Assembly: GCF_000378385.1 (NCBI RefSeq)
Contig: NZ_KB899660.1
Location: 434,001-498,000, forward strand
Direction of reading: 5' to 3'
Source of the DNA: Paenibacillus daejeonensis DSM 15491
GTDB lineage: Bacteria > Bacillota > Bacilli > Paenibacillales > Paenibacillaceae
DNA: 64,000 bases
In this document: one piece after another, positions 28,364-37,429 of the stretch
How the letters are laid out: each line of letters starts with the position of its first letter
Numbering within the stretch: the stretch's first letter is position 1
Position numbers and translations under genes: made by a program
Notes under the pieces: model-generated
Seen by the model: only the letters and a program-made list of their open reading frames with translations
What the model was told of the DNA's origin: nothing
Database searches by the model: none

Positions 28364-30193
28364 TTATGCAGATAGGAAACGATACTGTGCTTCGATGAGC
28401 CCATGATAAATTCCGCCTCTGGCCATCAATTCATCGTGGTTGCCCTGCTCCATAATGACCCCGTGATCCAGAACGACAATGTTGTCGGCATGGCGGATCG
28501 TCGAGAGACGGTGGGCAATGATGAATGACGTACGGCCGAACAACAGCGTCTTGAGCGCTTCCTGAATTTTCAGCTCCGTCTCCGTATCGATGCTGGCCGT
28601 CGCCTCATCGAGGATCAAGACGCGCGGATCGGCCAGCAACGCTCTGGCGAACGACAGCAGCTGCCGTTGACCCATGGAGAGGATGTTGCCCCGCTCCTGC
28701 ACTTCGGTATCGTAGCCATCCGGCAGATCCATGATAAAGTCATGGGCACCGACAGCCTGCGCGGCCAGCACGACCTCATGGTCCGTTGCGTCCAAGCGTC
28801 CGTAACGGATATTATCGCGAATCGAGCCGGAGAAGATGAACGTATCCTGGAGCACAATGCCTACTTGGGAGCGCAACGACTCAATCGTCACATCTCGGAT
28901 ATCTTGGCCGTCAATCAGAACGCGACCCTCTACCGGGTCATAGAAACGGCAGAGCAGATTAATGATTGTACTTTTGCCTGAGCCCGTATGACCAACAAGT
29001 GCAATCGACTGGCCCGCCTTGACATCCAGGCTGATGTTCTTGAGCGCCGGACGTCCCTTCTCGTATTCAAATACGATGTTCTCGAAGCTTACGTCGCCTC
29101 GAATCTCAGTCAGTTCCTTGGCGGATTCCAGTTCAGCCACGTTAGGCTTCTCATCCATGAACTCGAAAATCCGCTCTGAGGAAGCCATGGCAATCAGGAG
29201 CTGCGAATACATCTGGCCCAGCCGGTTGATCGGATCCCAGAAGTTGCCGATATACTGCGCGAATGCAACGAGCAAGCCAATCGTGAGAACCTCTGTTTGA
29301 ATCAGATACGAGCCATACCAGAACAGGATCAGCATGCCAATCGCCGAGGTGATCTCAATGACCGGTCCGAACGCTTGATTCAATGCAGAAGCTTTGTTCC
29401 ATGCTTTGACGTTGCTCTGATTCATATTTTCAAAATAAGCGATATTGTTTTGCTCTTGTACATAAGCTTGAGTCACCTTGATGCCCTGGATGCTCTCGTT
29501 CAGATGAGCATTAATACGCGATTGATTCATACGTACACCTTGCCAGGCTAACCTGATTCTCCGCCGAAGCGCGCCGGATACCAGGAACATCAGCGGCACA
29601 GTAATCATAACTGCCAAGCCGAGTTGAAAATTAAGCAAGAGCAGAATAACGACGATACCCACCAGCTGAACACAATCCATCATCAGATTGACGACGCCGT
29701 TGGTGAACAGATCCTGCATGGCGTTAATATCATTCGTCACCCGTACCAGCACTGATCCCGCTGGCCGTTTGTCGAAGAACCGGAATGAAAGCTTCTGAAT
29801 ATGCCGGAACAAATCTTTGCGCAGATCATAAATGATCTGCTGGCCGATAATGTTCGTAAAGCGGATTCGGAACGTATTAGCTGCCCATTGAATAATATAC
29901 AATCCCAGCATCCAGCTCGCGTACGTATACAGCTTCTCATAGCTGCCTGCGCCATCTTCCGGAAAAATGGCGGAGTCAATTGCCAAAGCGATAATCGCTG
30001 GAATCGCCAGTTTCGTGGCTGTACCAATAATCATCATGAGCACAATGATCGGAATCAGCTGCTTGCGATAGGGCTTCATGTAATGGACCAGCCGGCCCAT
30101 CTGTACCCAGTTAAACGGCTTTTCGATCAGCTCGTCATCCTGATAGACGAAGCGCGATCGTTTGTCGCTTGTTTTGGAGGCTTGCTCGCTCAA
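28364..30193 (-). CDS. ABC exporter half-transporter with canonical catalytic glutamate
   Basis: A 609-residue fused membrane-ATPase protein with six helices (residues ~40-330), Walker A GHTGSGKST, an unusual signature LSMGQRQLLSF, and Walker B LILDEATAS with the catalytic glutamate. The upstream partner has Asp in that place. Such unequal pairs (BmrCD/YheHI, YfiBC, LmrCD) export drugs or lipids as heterodimers. The two genes overlap by four bases (ATGA), supporting equal production. Cargo unknown. Confidence 0.9.
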   Translation of the reverse strand: MSEQASKTSDKRSRFVYQDDELIEKPFNWVQMGRLVHYMKPYRKQLIPIIVLMMIIGTATKLAIPAIIALAIDSAIFPEDGAGSYEKLYTYASWMLGLYIIQWAANTFRIRFTNIIGQQIIYDLRKDLFRHIQKLSFRFFDKRPAGSVLVRVTNDINAMQDLFTNGVVNLMMDCVQLVGIVVILLLLNFQLGLAVMITVPLMFLVSGALRRRIRLAWQGVRMNQSRINAHLNESIQGIKVTQAYVQEQNNIAYFENMNQSNVKAWNKASALNQAFGPVIEITSAIGMLILFWYGSYLIQTEVLTIGLLVAFAQYIGNFWDPINRLGQMYSQLLIAMASSERIFEFMDEKPNVAELESAKELTEIRGDVSFENIVFEYEKGRPALKNISLDVKAGQSIALVGHTGSGKSTIINLLCRFYDPVEGRVLIDGQDIRDVTIESLRSQVGIVLQDTFIFSGSIRDNIRYGRLDATDHEVVLAAQAVGAHDFIMDLPDGYDTEVQERGNILSMGQRQLLSFARALLADPRVLILDEATASIDTETELKIQEALKTLLFGRTSFIIAHRLSTIRHADNIVVLDHGVIMEQGNHDELMARGGIYHGLIEAQYRFLSA

Positions 30194-31959
30194 CTTGACA
30201 CCCTTCTTTCCTTGGCCGGCTCGTCGGTCGGCCGATCAGCATATTGAATATTGTATGTGTCGAGGTAAGGACCCTGCACAGCAATCAGCTCTTCATGGGT
30301 ACCACGCTGCACGACAACGCCCTCATCGAGAACAATAATTTCATCCGCCTGACGCAGCGAGGAGATGCGGTGGGCAATAATGAAGGTCGTTCTGCCCTTC
30401 ATCACCTCACGGAATCCCGCCTGAATCTCATGCTCCGTCTCCATGTCCACTGCACTCGTAGAGTCATCCAGTACGAGAATCCGAGGATTCTTGATCAGCG
30501 CCCGTGCGATGGCAATCCGCTGCTTTTGCCCACCTGAGAGTCCCAGGCCGCGCTCGCCCACTATCGTGTCGTAGCCCAGCGGCAGTTCCATAATAAACTC
30601 ATGTGCTTTGGCTAGCTGACAGGCCCGGATAATTTCTTCATCCGACACATCGCCTACACCATATGCAATGTTATCGCGAATCGAGGCCGAGAATAGAAAC
30701 GTCTCCTGAAACACGGGTGCAATTTGGCGACGCAAGCTTTTGACATCCAGCTTGTTAATATCAATACCATCGAAGCTGATTCGGCCTTGCTTGACGTTGT
30801 AAGCACGCATCAAGAGTTGGATGACTGTAGACTTGCCGGATCCGGTTCCCCCCAGGAAGCCGATGACCTTGCCGGGAGGCGCTTCCAGCGACAAGTCCGT
30901 AAGCGCCGGTTTCTTGTCTGCATAGTTAAAGGTTACCCCTTCAAACCGGATATGCCCCTGAGCTTTATGCTCATCCAGTACAATCGCTTGCTCGGGATTT
31001 TTCACATGTACATACTGATTGAGCAGCTCCAGTACACGCTCGCCTGATGCTTTGGATTGCGTGTAGTTGTTAATATGGAACCCTAGTTGCCACATTGGCT
31101 GGATGATGAACCAGATCAGACTGAAAAACGCAACCAGTTCGCCGATCGACAGCGATCCGCTGATAACCAGCCGGCCTCCAACGACCAGCAGCGTCACCAC
31201 ACACAAGCTTGCCAGAAGTTCCATGACCGGGAAGTAGTTGCCCCAGATCTTGGCGGCCCGGACCTGGTTATTCCGGTACTCATTACTGCGAATCGAGAAT
31301 TTGTCAACCTCATGCGGTTCGCGTGCAAAAGATTTGACGGTCCGCACACCCATAATATTCTCCTGTACGGCTGTCGTGAGGTGGCTCATCGCCAGGCGCA
31401 TTTCTTGGAATGCGGGATGAATCCTGCGCTCAAACTTCAGTGCAACCAAGACAAGAAGCGGAATGGAGATGAACGTGTACAGCGTCAGCTGCCAGTTGAT
31501 CGTCATCATCATCGCACCACCGAACAGCACCATCAAGAACATGTTCAGGATCTGGGCGAAGCCGAAGCCTATAAACATCCGGATCGCTTCCAAATCTGCC
31601 GTCAACCTGGACATCAGGTCGCCGGTCTTGGCCGTGTCATAGTAAGGGAAAGATAGGTCTTGCAGCTTTCTGTAGCTACCGTCACGCAGCCGATAAGCTA
31701 CTTTGTTGCCCAAGCGTCCGCCAAAAAAACCATGCAAAAACTGCAGGCATGCCTTGAGCGTGATAACGCCTACAACTGTTAGCGACAAGGCTGGCACCAG
31801 CTCGTAGCGTCCCAGTTCAATCACATCATCAAGCAGAACCCGCAGCAGGTTAGGATAGACCAACCCAAGCGCTGTTGCACACATCAAGCAAATAATCGAG
31901 ATGTACAACAGCTTTCGTTCGGGCCAGTAAAAATCCTTAAGTTGCCTGAACACATTCAC
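30190..31959 (-). CDS. ABC exporter half-transporter with degenerate catalytic site
   Basis: A 589-residue partner of the previous gene. Six helices come first, then Walker A GGTGSGKST, the regular signature LSGGQKQRIAIARAL and Walker B ILVLDDSTSAVD, in which the usual Glu is Asp, marking the degenerate site of heterodimeric exporters. A GTG at 31959 with GGGAGAG seven bases before it is the likely start; the open frame extends to 32046 but has no better signal. A leftward promoter candidate (TTGTGA, 18 bases, TAAAAT) lies at about 32047-32080. Confidence 0.88.
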   Translation of the reverse strand: MNVFRQLKDFYWPERKLLYISIICLMCATALGLVYPNLLRVLLDDVIELGRYELVPALSLTVVGVITLKACLQFLHGFFGGRLGNKVAYRLRDGSYRKLQDLSFPYYDTAKTGDLMSRLTADLEAIRMFIGFGFAQILNMFLMVLFGGAMMMTINWQLTLYTFISIPLLVLVALKFERRIHPAFQEMRLAMSHLTTAVQENIMGVRTVKSFAREPHEVDKFSIRSNEYRNNQVRAAKIWGNYFPVMELLASLCVVTLLVVGGRLVISGSLSIGELVAFFSLIWFIIQPMWQLGFHINNYTQSKASGERVLELLNQYVHVKNPEQAIVLDEHKAQGHIRFEGVTFNYADKKPALTDLSLEAPPGKVIGFLGGTGSGKSTVIQLLMRAYNVKQGRISFDGIDINKLDVKSLRRQIAPVFQETFLFSASIRDNIAYGVGDVSDEEIIRACQLAKAHEFIMELPLGYDTIVGERGLGLSGGQKQRIAIARALIKNPRILVLDDSTSAVDMETEHEIQAGFREVMKGRTTFIIAHRISSLRQADEIIVLDEGVVVQRGTHEELIAVQGPYLDTYNIQYADRPTDEPAKERRVSS

Positions 31960-32046
31960 GCATTTTCTCTCCCTTTGACCATTTTTATAAGCATGAATGA
32001 ATATTACCAGCATCCCCCGTAGACGGCAAACCGTGCTTCGCACCAT

Positions 32047-32387
32047 ATTTTAGACTGTGTCATCGTTTGTTCACAAATGGGAATATATGAGGGGGGTATT
32101 CTCTTGAATGGTCGGTTTTCATCCGCCGGAGCATCGGATTGCTCCCTTTTTGAAAATTCGGGCCTCTGACCTTCTGTGTGCCCGCAAAATGTCGGCTTGT
32201 CCGCCCTCTCCATATAGCCGATCTCCCTCAGCGTCTAGCGATCACAGTTCCACTTATTGACGCGATTCTGCGGCGGCCCCTTGGCTGGACGGACAACCAT
32301 CCCCATAGCGAGCCCAAAGGTGGCCTATGTGCAGACCTGTAGAGGAAGAAAGGTGCGTTACAGCAGGCGTTGGTTGGCGCAGCGGCG
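32047..32387. other. 340-bp gap between the ABC exporter and the dynamin operon
   Basis: No gene with a convincing start was found. It holds a possible leftward promoter for the ABC genes near 32047-32080, and a rightward terminator-like hairpin at 32128-32151. The rest is unremarkable. Confidence 0.5.
32128..32151 (+). terminator. Terminator-like hairpin with no clear gene upstream
   Basis: GGAGCA-TCGGAT-TGCTCC is followed by CTTTTT. It points rightward, where no gene precedes it, so it might end a short transcript or be incidental. Confidence 0.35.
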
Positions 32388-32423
32388 CAAAAAAAAGGAC
32401 CATGCAGTTAAACTGCATGATCC
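32388..32423 (-). terminator. Terminator of the nth-dynamin operon
   Basis: GGACCATGCAGTT and ACTGCATGATCC pair almost perfectly, and the minus strand runs into eight T residues, 39 bases past the dynamin stop. Confidence 0.85.
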
Positions 32424-32462
32424 CGGCACACGCCGTGTCACCGCTAATGTGCCTCATTCACG

Positions 32463-35400
32463 TCAGACAGCCTGTGGACGGCTCTCGGCAACGATCGCCT
32501 CGATCTGTGCCAGCAGACGTTCCAGCTCGGCTGGGTCGGTATGCTCGGTCAATGAAGCCATCGTACTGTCCCCATAGGTTCGAATTTCCGATTGAAGCTT
32601 GGTTTCCGTGATTTCCACCAGCTGGCGCCACTGCGATTCGTAATGAGCCAGCCAAGCCTCTGCCGTAGCATCGGCATAGTGCTGCAGGGGCGTACTGAGG
32701 AGATGCTCAAGTTCTTGCCGGAGCTGCCCCTTGCCTTCCCCTTCGAAAAAGTGCCGGGCCGATTTGAATCGCGACCACAACAGCTTGCGGTCCACGGTTT
32801 CGGTTTGCCACGGCGCCAACATGTCAGGCTGCGCAAGCTCCGGCGGCTCGTAGGCCGCCGCAGTGAAGCTGTCGAGACGCACACCAAGGTCCTCCGCTAC
32901 AGCAGCATACTGGGCTGCAACCTGCCGCTTCAGCGCGCCTTCCATCCGGAGCGTAGTCGCGAGCAGCTCCTCGGACAGCTCGCTTTGCAGCAGCCGCTGC
33001 AGCTCCAGCCAGGAGGTCCACAGCATTTTACGCAAATCGCGACCATCCTCCTGCAAGGTGGAAGGATTGAACGCCAGGTTGTAATGCTCGCCAAACCGGA
33101 ACTGCACCCGCTGCAGCACATAGTGCAGCAGCTCCTGCAGCTCTTGCCGGATCGGTTCGAACGACAACCTGCCCCGGAAGCCAGAGGCGGTTTGGAGCGC
33201 TTCATCAATTCGCACGGTCAACTGTTCACGCTGGGCCTGACGGCTCAGCTCGTCACCTCGCGCCGCCTGCAGCCAGCTGCCGATTGTTTTGGCGCTTCTG
33301 GCTATTTCTTCTGTTGCCGAATCGACAGCTAACTGTCCGAGCTCGGTGGACGTGAAGCGCAGGAAGGCATCTTCAAAGGCTTGAATGCCGGAGGCAGCCA
33401 TTGCCGCCTCGTCCCCTCGCTGCTTGGCGTCAAGAGCCGCCAGGGAAGCCAGAGGATGTAGGCGCGGGAAACGGATCCCGTGCTGGAGCAGATTACGCTC
33501 TACGTGCTCCACCACACCGTTTAGCTCCGCTTCATCGGCCGCCAAATCTGCAGCATTCACGATAAAGAACATTTTGTCCAGCTCAAATTGATCCTTCACG
33601 CGGCCCAGCTGGAGCAGAAATTGACGGTCCGCTTGCGAGAAAGCATGGTTATAGTACGTAACAAATAGGATAGCATCCGCATTTTTAATATAATTGAAGG
33701 CCACGCCAGTATGACGGGCATTGACCGAATCTGCGCCCGGCGTGTCGACAAGAACAATCCCTTGCGCGGTCAACGGACAATCATAGAACAGCTCAATCTC
33801 GCGTACAAAACAGGAACGCCATTCCTCGGCAACATACTGGCGGTACCCTGCCGTATCCACCAGCAGTTCACCGTCCAGATGCTCCTGTAGCTCCTCCCAG
33901 CCCTTAGCGGCTGCCTTGAGGAAGCTGTAGTGCGGTCTGCCGCCAGGATGTAGCGCATCAGGGGTCAGCTGGCCAATTTTCTCCATCAACTGTGAGGCGG
34001 AGAGGCCTTCGACTTCCTCACCCAACAGCTTCATGGAGAATTGCAAATCGTCCAGCATGGCCGCCTCGGATTTCATGATAATTCTTGCCGAGCCGTGAGG
34101 ATGATCCGCAGAGGGCGGGACGATGCGGTTAATGGCTGCAGTCGTCGGGTTGGGCGAGACAGGCAGCACTGGTTCACCAATCAGAGCATTGGCGAATGAC
34201 GATTTGCCGGCGCTAAACGCACCGAACAATGCGATGGTAAACCGGTTGCGCTGCAGCCGGTCCGCCTTGCTCCGCATCGCTGTGGCTGCGGAAGCAAGTG
34301 CTGCTGTCGGATCGAGCAGGTCCGCGGCACGCCGCAGACGCTCAGCAGCCATACGCTGCGGAGCCAGTACAGTAGCAGACGCCAGGGCTCCGCTGGCTCC
34401 CGCCTCGGTAGCTGCTGCCTTTGCTAGCCCTGCACCAGCTGATCCGGCCAACGGCATCACCAGTTGGCTGCCCGAGCTGGTCTCTGGTGCCTGCTCGGCA
34501 GAGACTGCCTGCTGCGCTCCCTCAGCAGGGGGAGTTATCCGAGGTACCGGAAGCTTCGGAACGGCTTGAGCGGACGGCAAGAGCTCAGCGAGCGTCCGCG
34601 TGTACGCTGCTGCCTCCCTATCTATCGCCTCCAGCCGTGTCACGGCCTCTGCTTGCTGTGCCAGCTCCTCACGTCGTCCGGATTGCTCTGCCGCCTGCTG
34701 GTCTGCCAATCGGGCCGCCAGCTGTGCAAGCTCATCCGTCCAATCTGCTGCGTGTTTGCGATAACGACCTTTGATGGAGCCCGCCAGCGATTGACAATAA
34801 TTCATCGTCGCCTCATTGCTGAAGGCGGCCCCAGGCTTAATCTCGGCCTCAAGCATCTCAGGCTCGACCAAACCTGTCAATTCAGCTGCCAGCCGCTCCT
34901 CCAGCGCTTCCTCTTGCCAGCCCAGCTTGGCAGCCTCCTTGCGGAACAGATCCATCAGATGCCATTCAATGCCCGAGCGGATTCCGGACTGCAGCTCGGT
35001 GTAGAACTGCTCCAGTCTCCGCTCTTGCTCAGCGGCTGTCTTCGCTCCGGCAAATAGCAGACCCATCCGAAAGCCCGGCCTGCGACTCTCTAGAAAGGCA
35101 TGGGCAAGGTCCCTTGTTGCCGCCGGCATAATATTGGCGTTATCCAAGAGAGATTGTACGTCTTGACGCAGGGAGACGCGCAATCGGTCAGGCGCCTCCT
35201 GCCTTGCCCGTTCAAGCGCCGCCAAACTCTCCAGTTCGCCTCGCACTTCTGCCAGGCCAGCCTCGCCTCCAGCCTGGGCCATCAGCCCCTCACGCTCCGG
35301 CTCACGCTGCTCCGACAGCCAACGCTCGTGCTCGACCAGTAGATGTCTTGCCGATGCTTCTACGCTGACGCGGCTCAGCGGCTGGCGAATGGCTGCCAGC

Positions 35401-36173
35401 TCCGTGAGCAGCTCCGTCAGCGTATCCCATTGCTGATGCGGATGATCAGGCTCGCGCATGGAGAGGTACAGGATACCGGCCGGCTCCAGATGCCAGCCGG
35501 CAAACGCTTCTTCTACGCTTCGTTTATACTCGGCAAATGGCAGCTCCTGGTCGCGATGCTTATCAATTTGGTTCACGATGAGATACAGCGGTTTGCCCCA
35601 GTCCTTAAGCTGCTTGGCAAATGCAAAGTTAATCTCGGACTGCACGTGATTATAGTCCATCACATAAAAAACGACGTCTGCCAAATGCAGCGCCGATTCG
35701 GTCGCCATCCGGTGGGCGTCGTCCGTGGAATCAATGCCCGGCGTATCCAGCAGCACCGTGTGCCCGCCCAGACGAGGAATCGGATACGTGATGGCAACCG
35801 AGGTGAAGTCCTCGCCATTGACGCAATAGGCTTCCAGCTCCTCGGGTGGCGCTTCGATATACGTACGCTTGCCGCCGCTCTGACGCTCAATGCGAGCACA
35901 AGGCTCACCGTCGGCAATGGAAACGACATTGGCGCTAGTTGGAATGGGACTGGACGGCAGCAGCTGCGCACCGCACAGCCGGTTGATCAAGGTCGATTTC
36001 CCTGCGGAGAAGTGACCGCAGAACGCAACAATCAGTTGTTCATCCGTCAGTTTGCCGCTCACTTCACGCAGCCGCTCCGCATGCCGGTCATCCCTTGCAG
36101 AGGTCATGTGCTCCGCAATCTGCAAGAGCGCAGAGGAGACCGGCTCCGCTGCGCTCTGAGTCATACTGCTCAT
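32463..36173 (-). CDS. dynA: Two-GTPase bacterial dynamin-like protein
   Basis: A 1236-residue protein with two complete dynamin heads joined by a Pro/Ala-rich linker (about residues 530-610). Head 1 has FCGHFSAGKSTLINR, DTPGIDSTDD and IVNQIDKH; head 2 has LFGAFSAGKSSFANA, DTPGADSVN and IVNAADLA. Each is followed by long helical stalks. Length and layout match Bacillus DynA (YpbR, about 1190 residues), a membrane-tethering and fusion GTPase that helps cells survive membrane stress and phage infection. It ends an operon with nth and a small gene. Membrane contact is by predicted paddle helices, as in the family. Confidence 0.93.
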   Translation of the reverse strand: MSSMTQSAAEPVSSALLQIAEHMTSARDDRHAERLREVSGKLTDEQLIVAFCGHFSAGKSTLINRLCGAQLLPSSPIPTSANVVSIADGEPCARIERQSGGKRTYIEAPPEELEAYCVNGEDFTSVAITYPIPRLGGHTVLLDTPGIDSTDDAHRMATESALHLADVVFYVMDYNHVQSEINFAFAKQLKDWGKPLYLIVNQIDKHRDQELPFAEYKRSVEEAFAGWHLEPAGILYLSMREPDHPHQQWDTLTELLTELAAIRQPLSRVSVEASARHLLVEHERWLSEQREPEREGLMAQAGGEAGLAEVRGELESLAALERARQEAPDRLRVSLRQDVQSLLDNANIMPAATRDLAHAFLESRRPGFRMGLLFAGAKTAAEQERRLEQFYTELQSGIRSGIEWHLMDLFRKEAAKLGWQEEALEERLAAELTGLVEPEMLEAEIKPGAAFSNEATMNYCQSLAGSIKGRYRKHAADWTDELAQLAARLADQQAAEQSGRREELAQQAEAVTRLEAIDREAAAYTRTLAELLPSAQAVPKLPVPRITPPAEGAQQAVSAEQAPETSSGSQLVMPLAGSAGAGLAKAAATEAGASGALASATVLAPQRMAAERLRRAADLLDPTAALASAATAMRSKADRLQRNRFTIALFGAFSAGKSSFANALIGEPVLPVSPNPTTAAINRIVPPSADHPHGSARIIMKSEAAMLDDLQFSMKLLGEEVEGLSASQLMEKIGQLTPDALHPGGRPHYSFLKAAAKGWEELQEHLDGELLVDTAGYRQYVAEEWRSCFVREIELFYDCPLTAQGIVLVDTPGADSVNARHTGVAFNYIKNADAILFVTYYNHAFSQADRQFLLQLGRVKDQFELDKMFFIVNAADLAADEAELNGVVEHVERNLLQHGIRFPRLHPLASLAALDAKQRGDEAAMAASGIQAFEDAFLRFTSTELGQLAVDSATEEIARSAKTIGSWLQAARGDELSRQAQREQLTVRIDEALQTASGFRGRLSFEPIRQELQELLHYVLQRVQFRFGEHYNLAFNPSTLQEDGRDLRKMLWTSWLELQRLLQSELSEELLATTLRMEGALKRQVAAQYAAVAEDLGVRLDSFTAAAYEPPELAQPDMLAPWQTETVDRKLLWSRFKSARHFFEGEGKGQLRQELEHLLSTPLQHYADATAEAWLAHYESQWRQLVEITETKLQSEIRTYGDSTMASLTEHTDPAELERLLAQIEAIVAESRPQAV

Positions 36174-36225
36174 ATGTCTGATCTCCTCATATCCTTACCT
36201 TGATTTGGTTGTACGTGACTGGCCT

Positions 36226-36504
36226 TTATTCAACCTTGCCTTCATCGCTGCTGTCCGGCATGCAGATCTCGAATACATTGCCATGCTGCAGAATAGTAAT
36301 GCCACGTTTCTTCTCGCGCATAACGACGACTTCAGGCTTGACACGCATACGCTCCAAATACTGATCCGGCACTTCGCCTGCGCCGCTGACTGTCACGCCT
36401 TCCAGGATCACTTCCTCGTTGTCCGCAGGTGGAGCTGCGATGATGTCCGGATAGATGTCCGAGAACAGTTCAAAATTGTTTGTATAGACGGAAATGCATT
36501 TCAT
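36226..36504 (-). CDS. Conserved-looking small protein between nth and the dynamin
   Basis: A 92-residue protein, MKCISVYTNNFELFSDIYPD..., with a hydrophilic middle and a basic REKKRG followed by a short beta-like ITILQHGNVFEICMP. No cysteine pairs or membrane helix are seen. It is seven bases after the nth stop and 52 before the dynamin start, so it is part of the operon. I do not recognise a family. Confidence 0.7.
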   Translation of the reverse strand: MKCISVYTNNFELFSDIYPDIIAAPPADNEEVILEGVTVSGAGEVPDQYLERMRVKPEVVVMREKKRGITILQHGNVFEICMPDSSDEGKVE

Positions 36505-36510
36505 GGTTCC

Positions 36511-37203
36511 TCATCCTTTACTGGGTAATGGTTTTTTCTTTGCCTTATCTTTCCTGACTGCGACCGGCTTCATACGCCGTTTGCCTTCTTTGCACCGGTC
36601 CAGCAGCTCGCAAACCGAACATCCGGGATGCTGCGCTTTGCAATGGTATCGCCCAAAAAAGATGAGTCGGTGATGGGTCTCGGTCCACTCTTCCTCTGGA
36701 ACAAGCTTCATCAGCTTCTTCTCTACCTCAAGGACAGAATCGTCAGGCCCTGCGATTGACAGACGCTTGGACACCCGCTCGACATGAGTGTCCACGGCGA
36801 TTGCAGGAACACCGAACGCGTTGGATACGACTACATTGGCCGTCTTGCGCCCCACGCCAGGCAGCTCGGTGAGCTCTGCGTGGGTTCGGGGCACCTCGCC
36901 TTCGTACTTCTCAATCAACATACGGCACAGCTTTTGGATATGGTTAGCCTTGTTGCGAAACAAGCCAATCCGGCGAATATCCTGCTGCAGCTCTTCGAGC
37001 GGCACCGCAAGGTAGTCTTCCGGCCGCTTGTATTTGCGAAACAGGTCTGCCGTCACCCGGTTAACCGTCTCATCCGTACACTGGGCGGACAGCAGTACAG
37101 CGATTGTCAATTCAAAAGCGTTGCTATGATTCAACTCGCAATGAGCGTTTGGAAACATCTCGCCGATATGATCCAGAATCTCTCTCATTTGTTTTTTGTT
37201 CAT
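36511..37203 (-). CDS. nth: Endonuclease III (DNA glycosylase/AP lyase)
   Basis: A 230-residue helix-hairpin-helix glycosylase that removes oxidised pyrimidines. The HhH motif with catalytic lysine is LPGVGRKTANVV, the catalytic aspartate is in VDTHVERVSKRL, and four cysteines for the 4Fe-4S cluster appear as C-x6-C-x2-C-x5-C near residues 190-206. The start at 37203 (ATG, GGGAG ten bases before) was chosen over a TTG at 37221. In B. subtilis nth follows dnaD; here dnaD is 20 kb away and nth starts an operon with a small gene and the dynamin. Confidence 0.92.
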   Translation of the reverse strand: MNKKQMREILDHIGEMFPNAHCELNHSNAFELTIAVLLSAQCTDETVNRVTADLFRKYKRPEDYLAVPLEELQQDIRRIGLFRNKANHIQKLCRMLIEKYEGEVPRTHAELTELPGVGRKTANVVVSNAFGVPAIAVDTHVERVSKRLSIAGPDDSVLEVEKKLMKLVPEEEWTETHHRLIFFGRYHCKAQHPGCSVCELLDRCKEGKRRMKPVAVRKDKAKKKPLPSKG

Positions 37204-37365
37204 TTCTATTACGCTCCCCAATTATGGGCTTCGTTTCAAAGTGTAGCGAAAAATGTCGCGGTACGCAAGCCTATTCCGCATGAAGTTGCAACAATATTTT
37301 GTAGAATACGAAGCAGCGGATTTCTGAGCCGTTTTCAGAGAAAATATACAGGTGTGCTAACGGAC

Positions 37366-37394
37366 GAAAGGGTCGTCCTGGAGGACGACCCTTG
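37366..37394 (-). terminator. Hairpin after the SLH protein gene
   Basis: AAGGGTCGTCC and GGACGACCCTT form an 11-base stem, 36 bases past the stop; the T tail is short. Confidence 0.6.
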
Positions 37395-37429
37395 TGAATC
37401 TGCACTGCAGCTTCTGCTTGAGACAGCTG

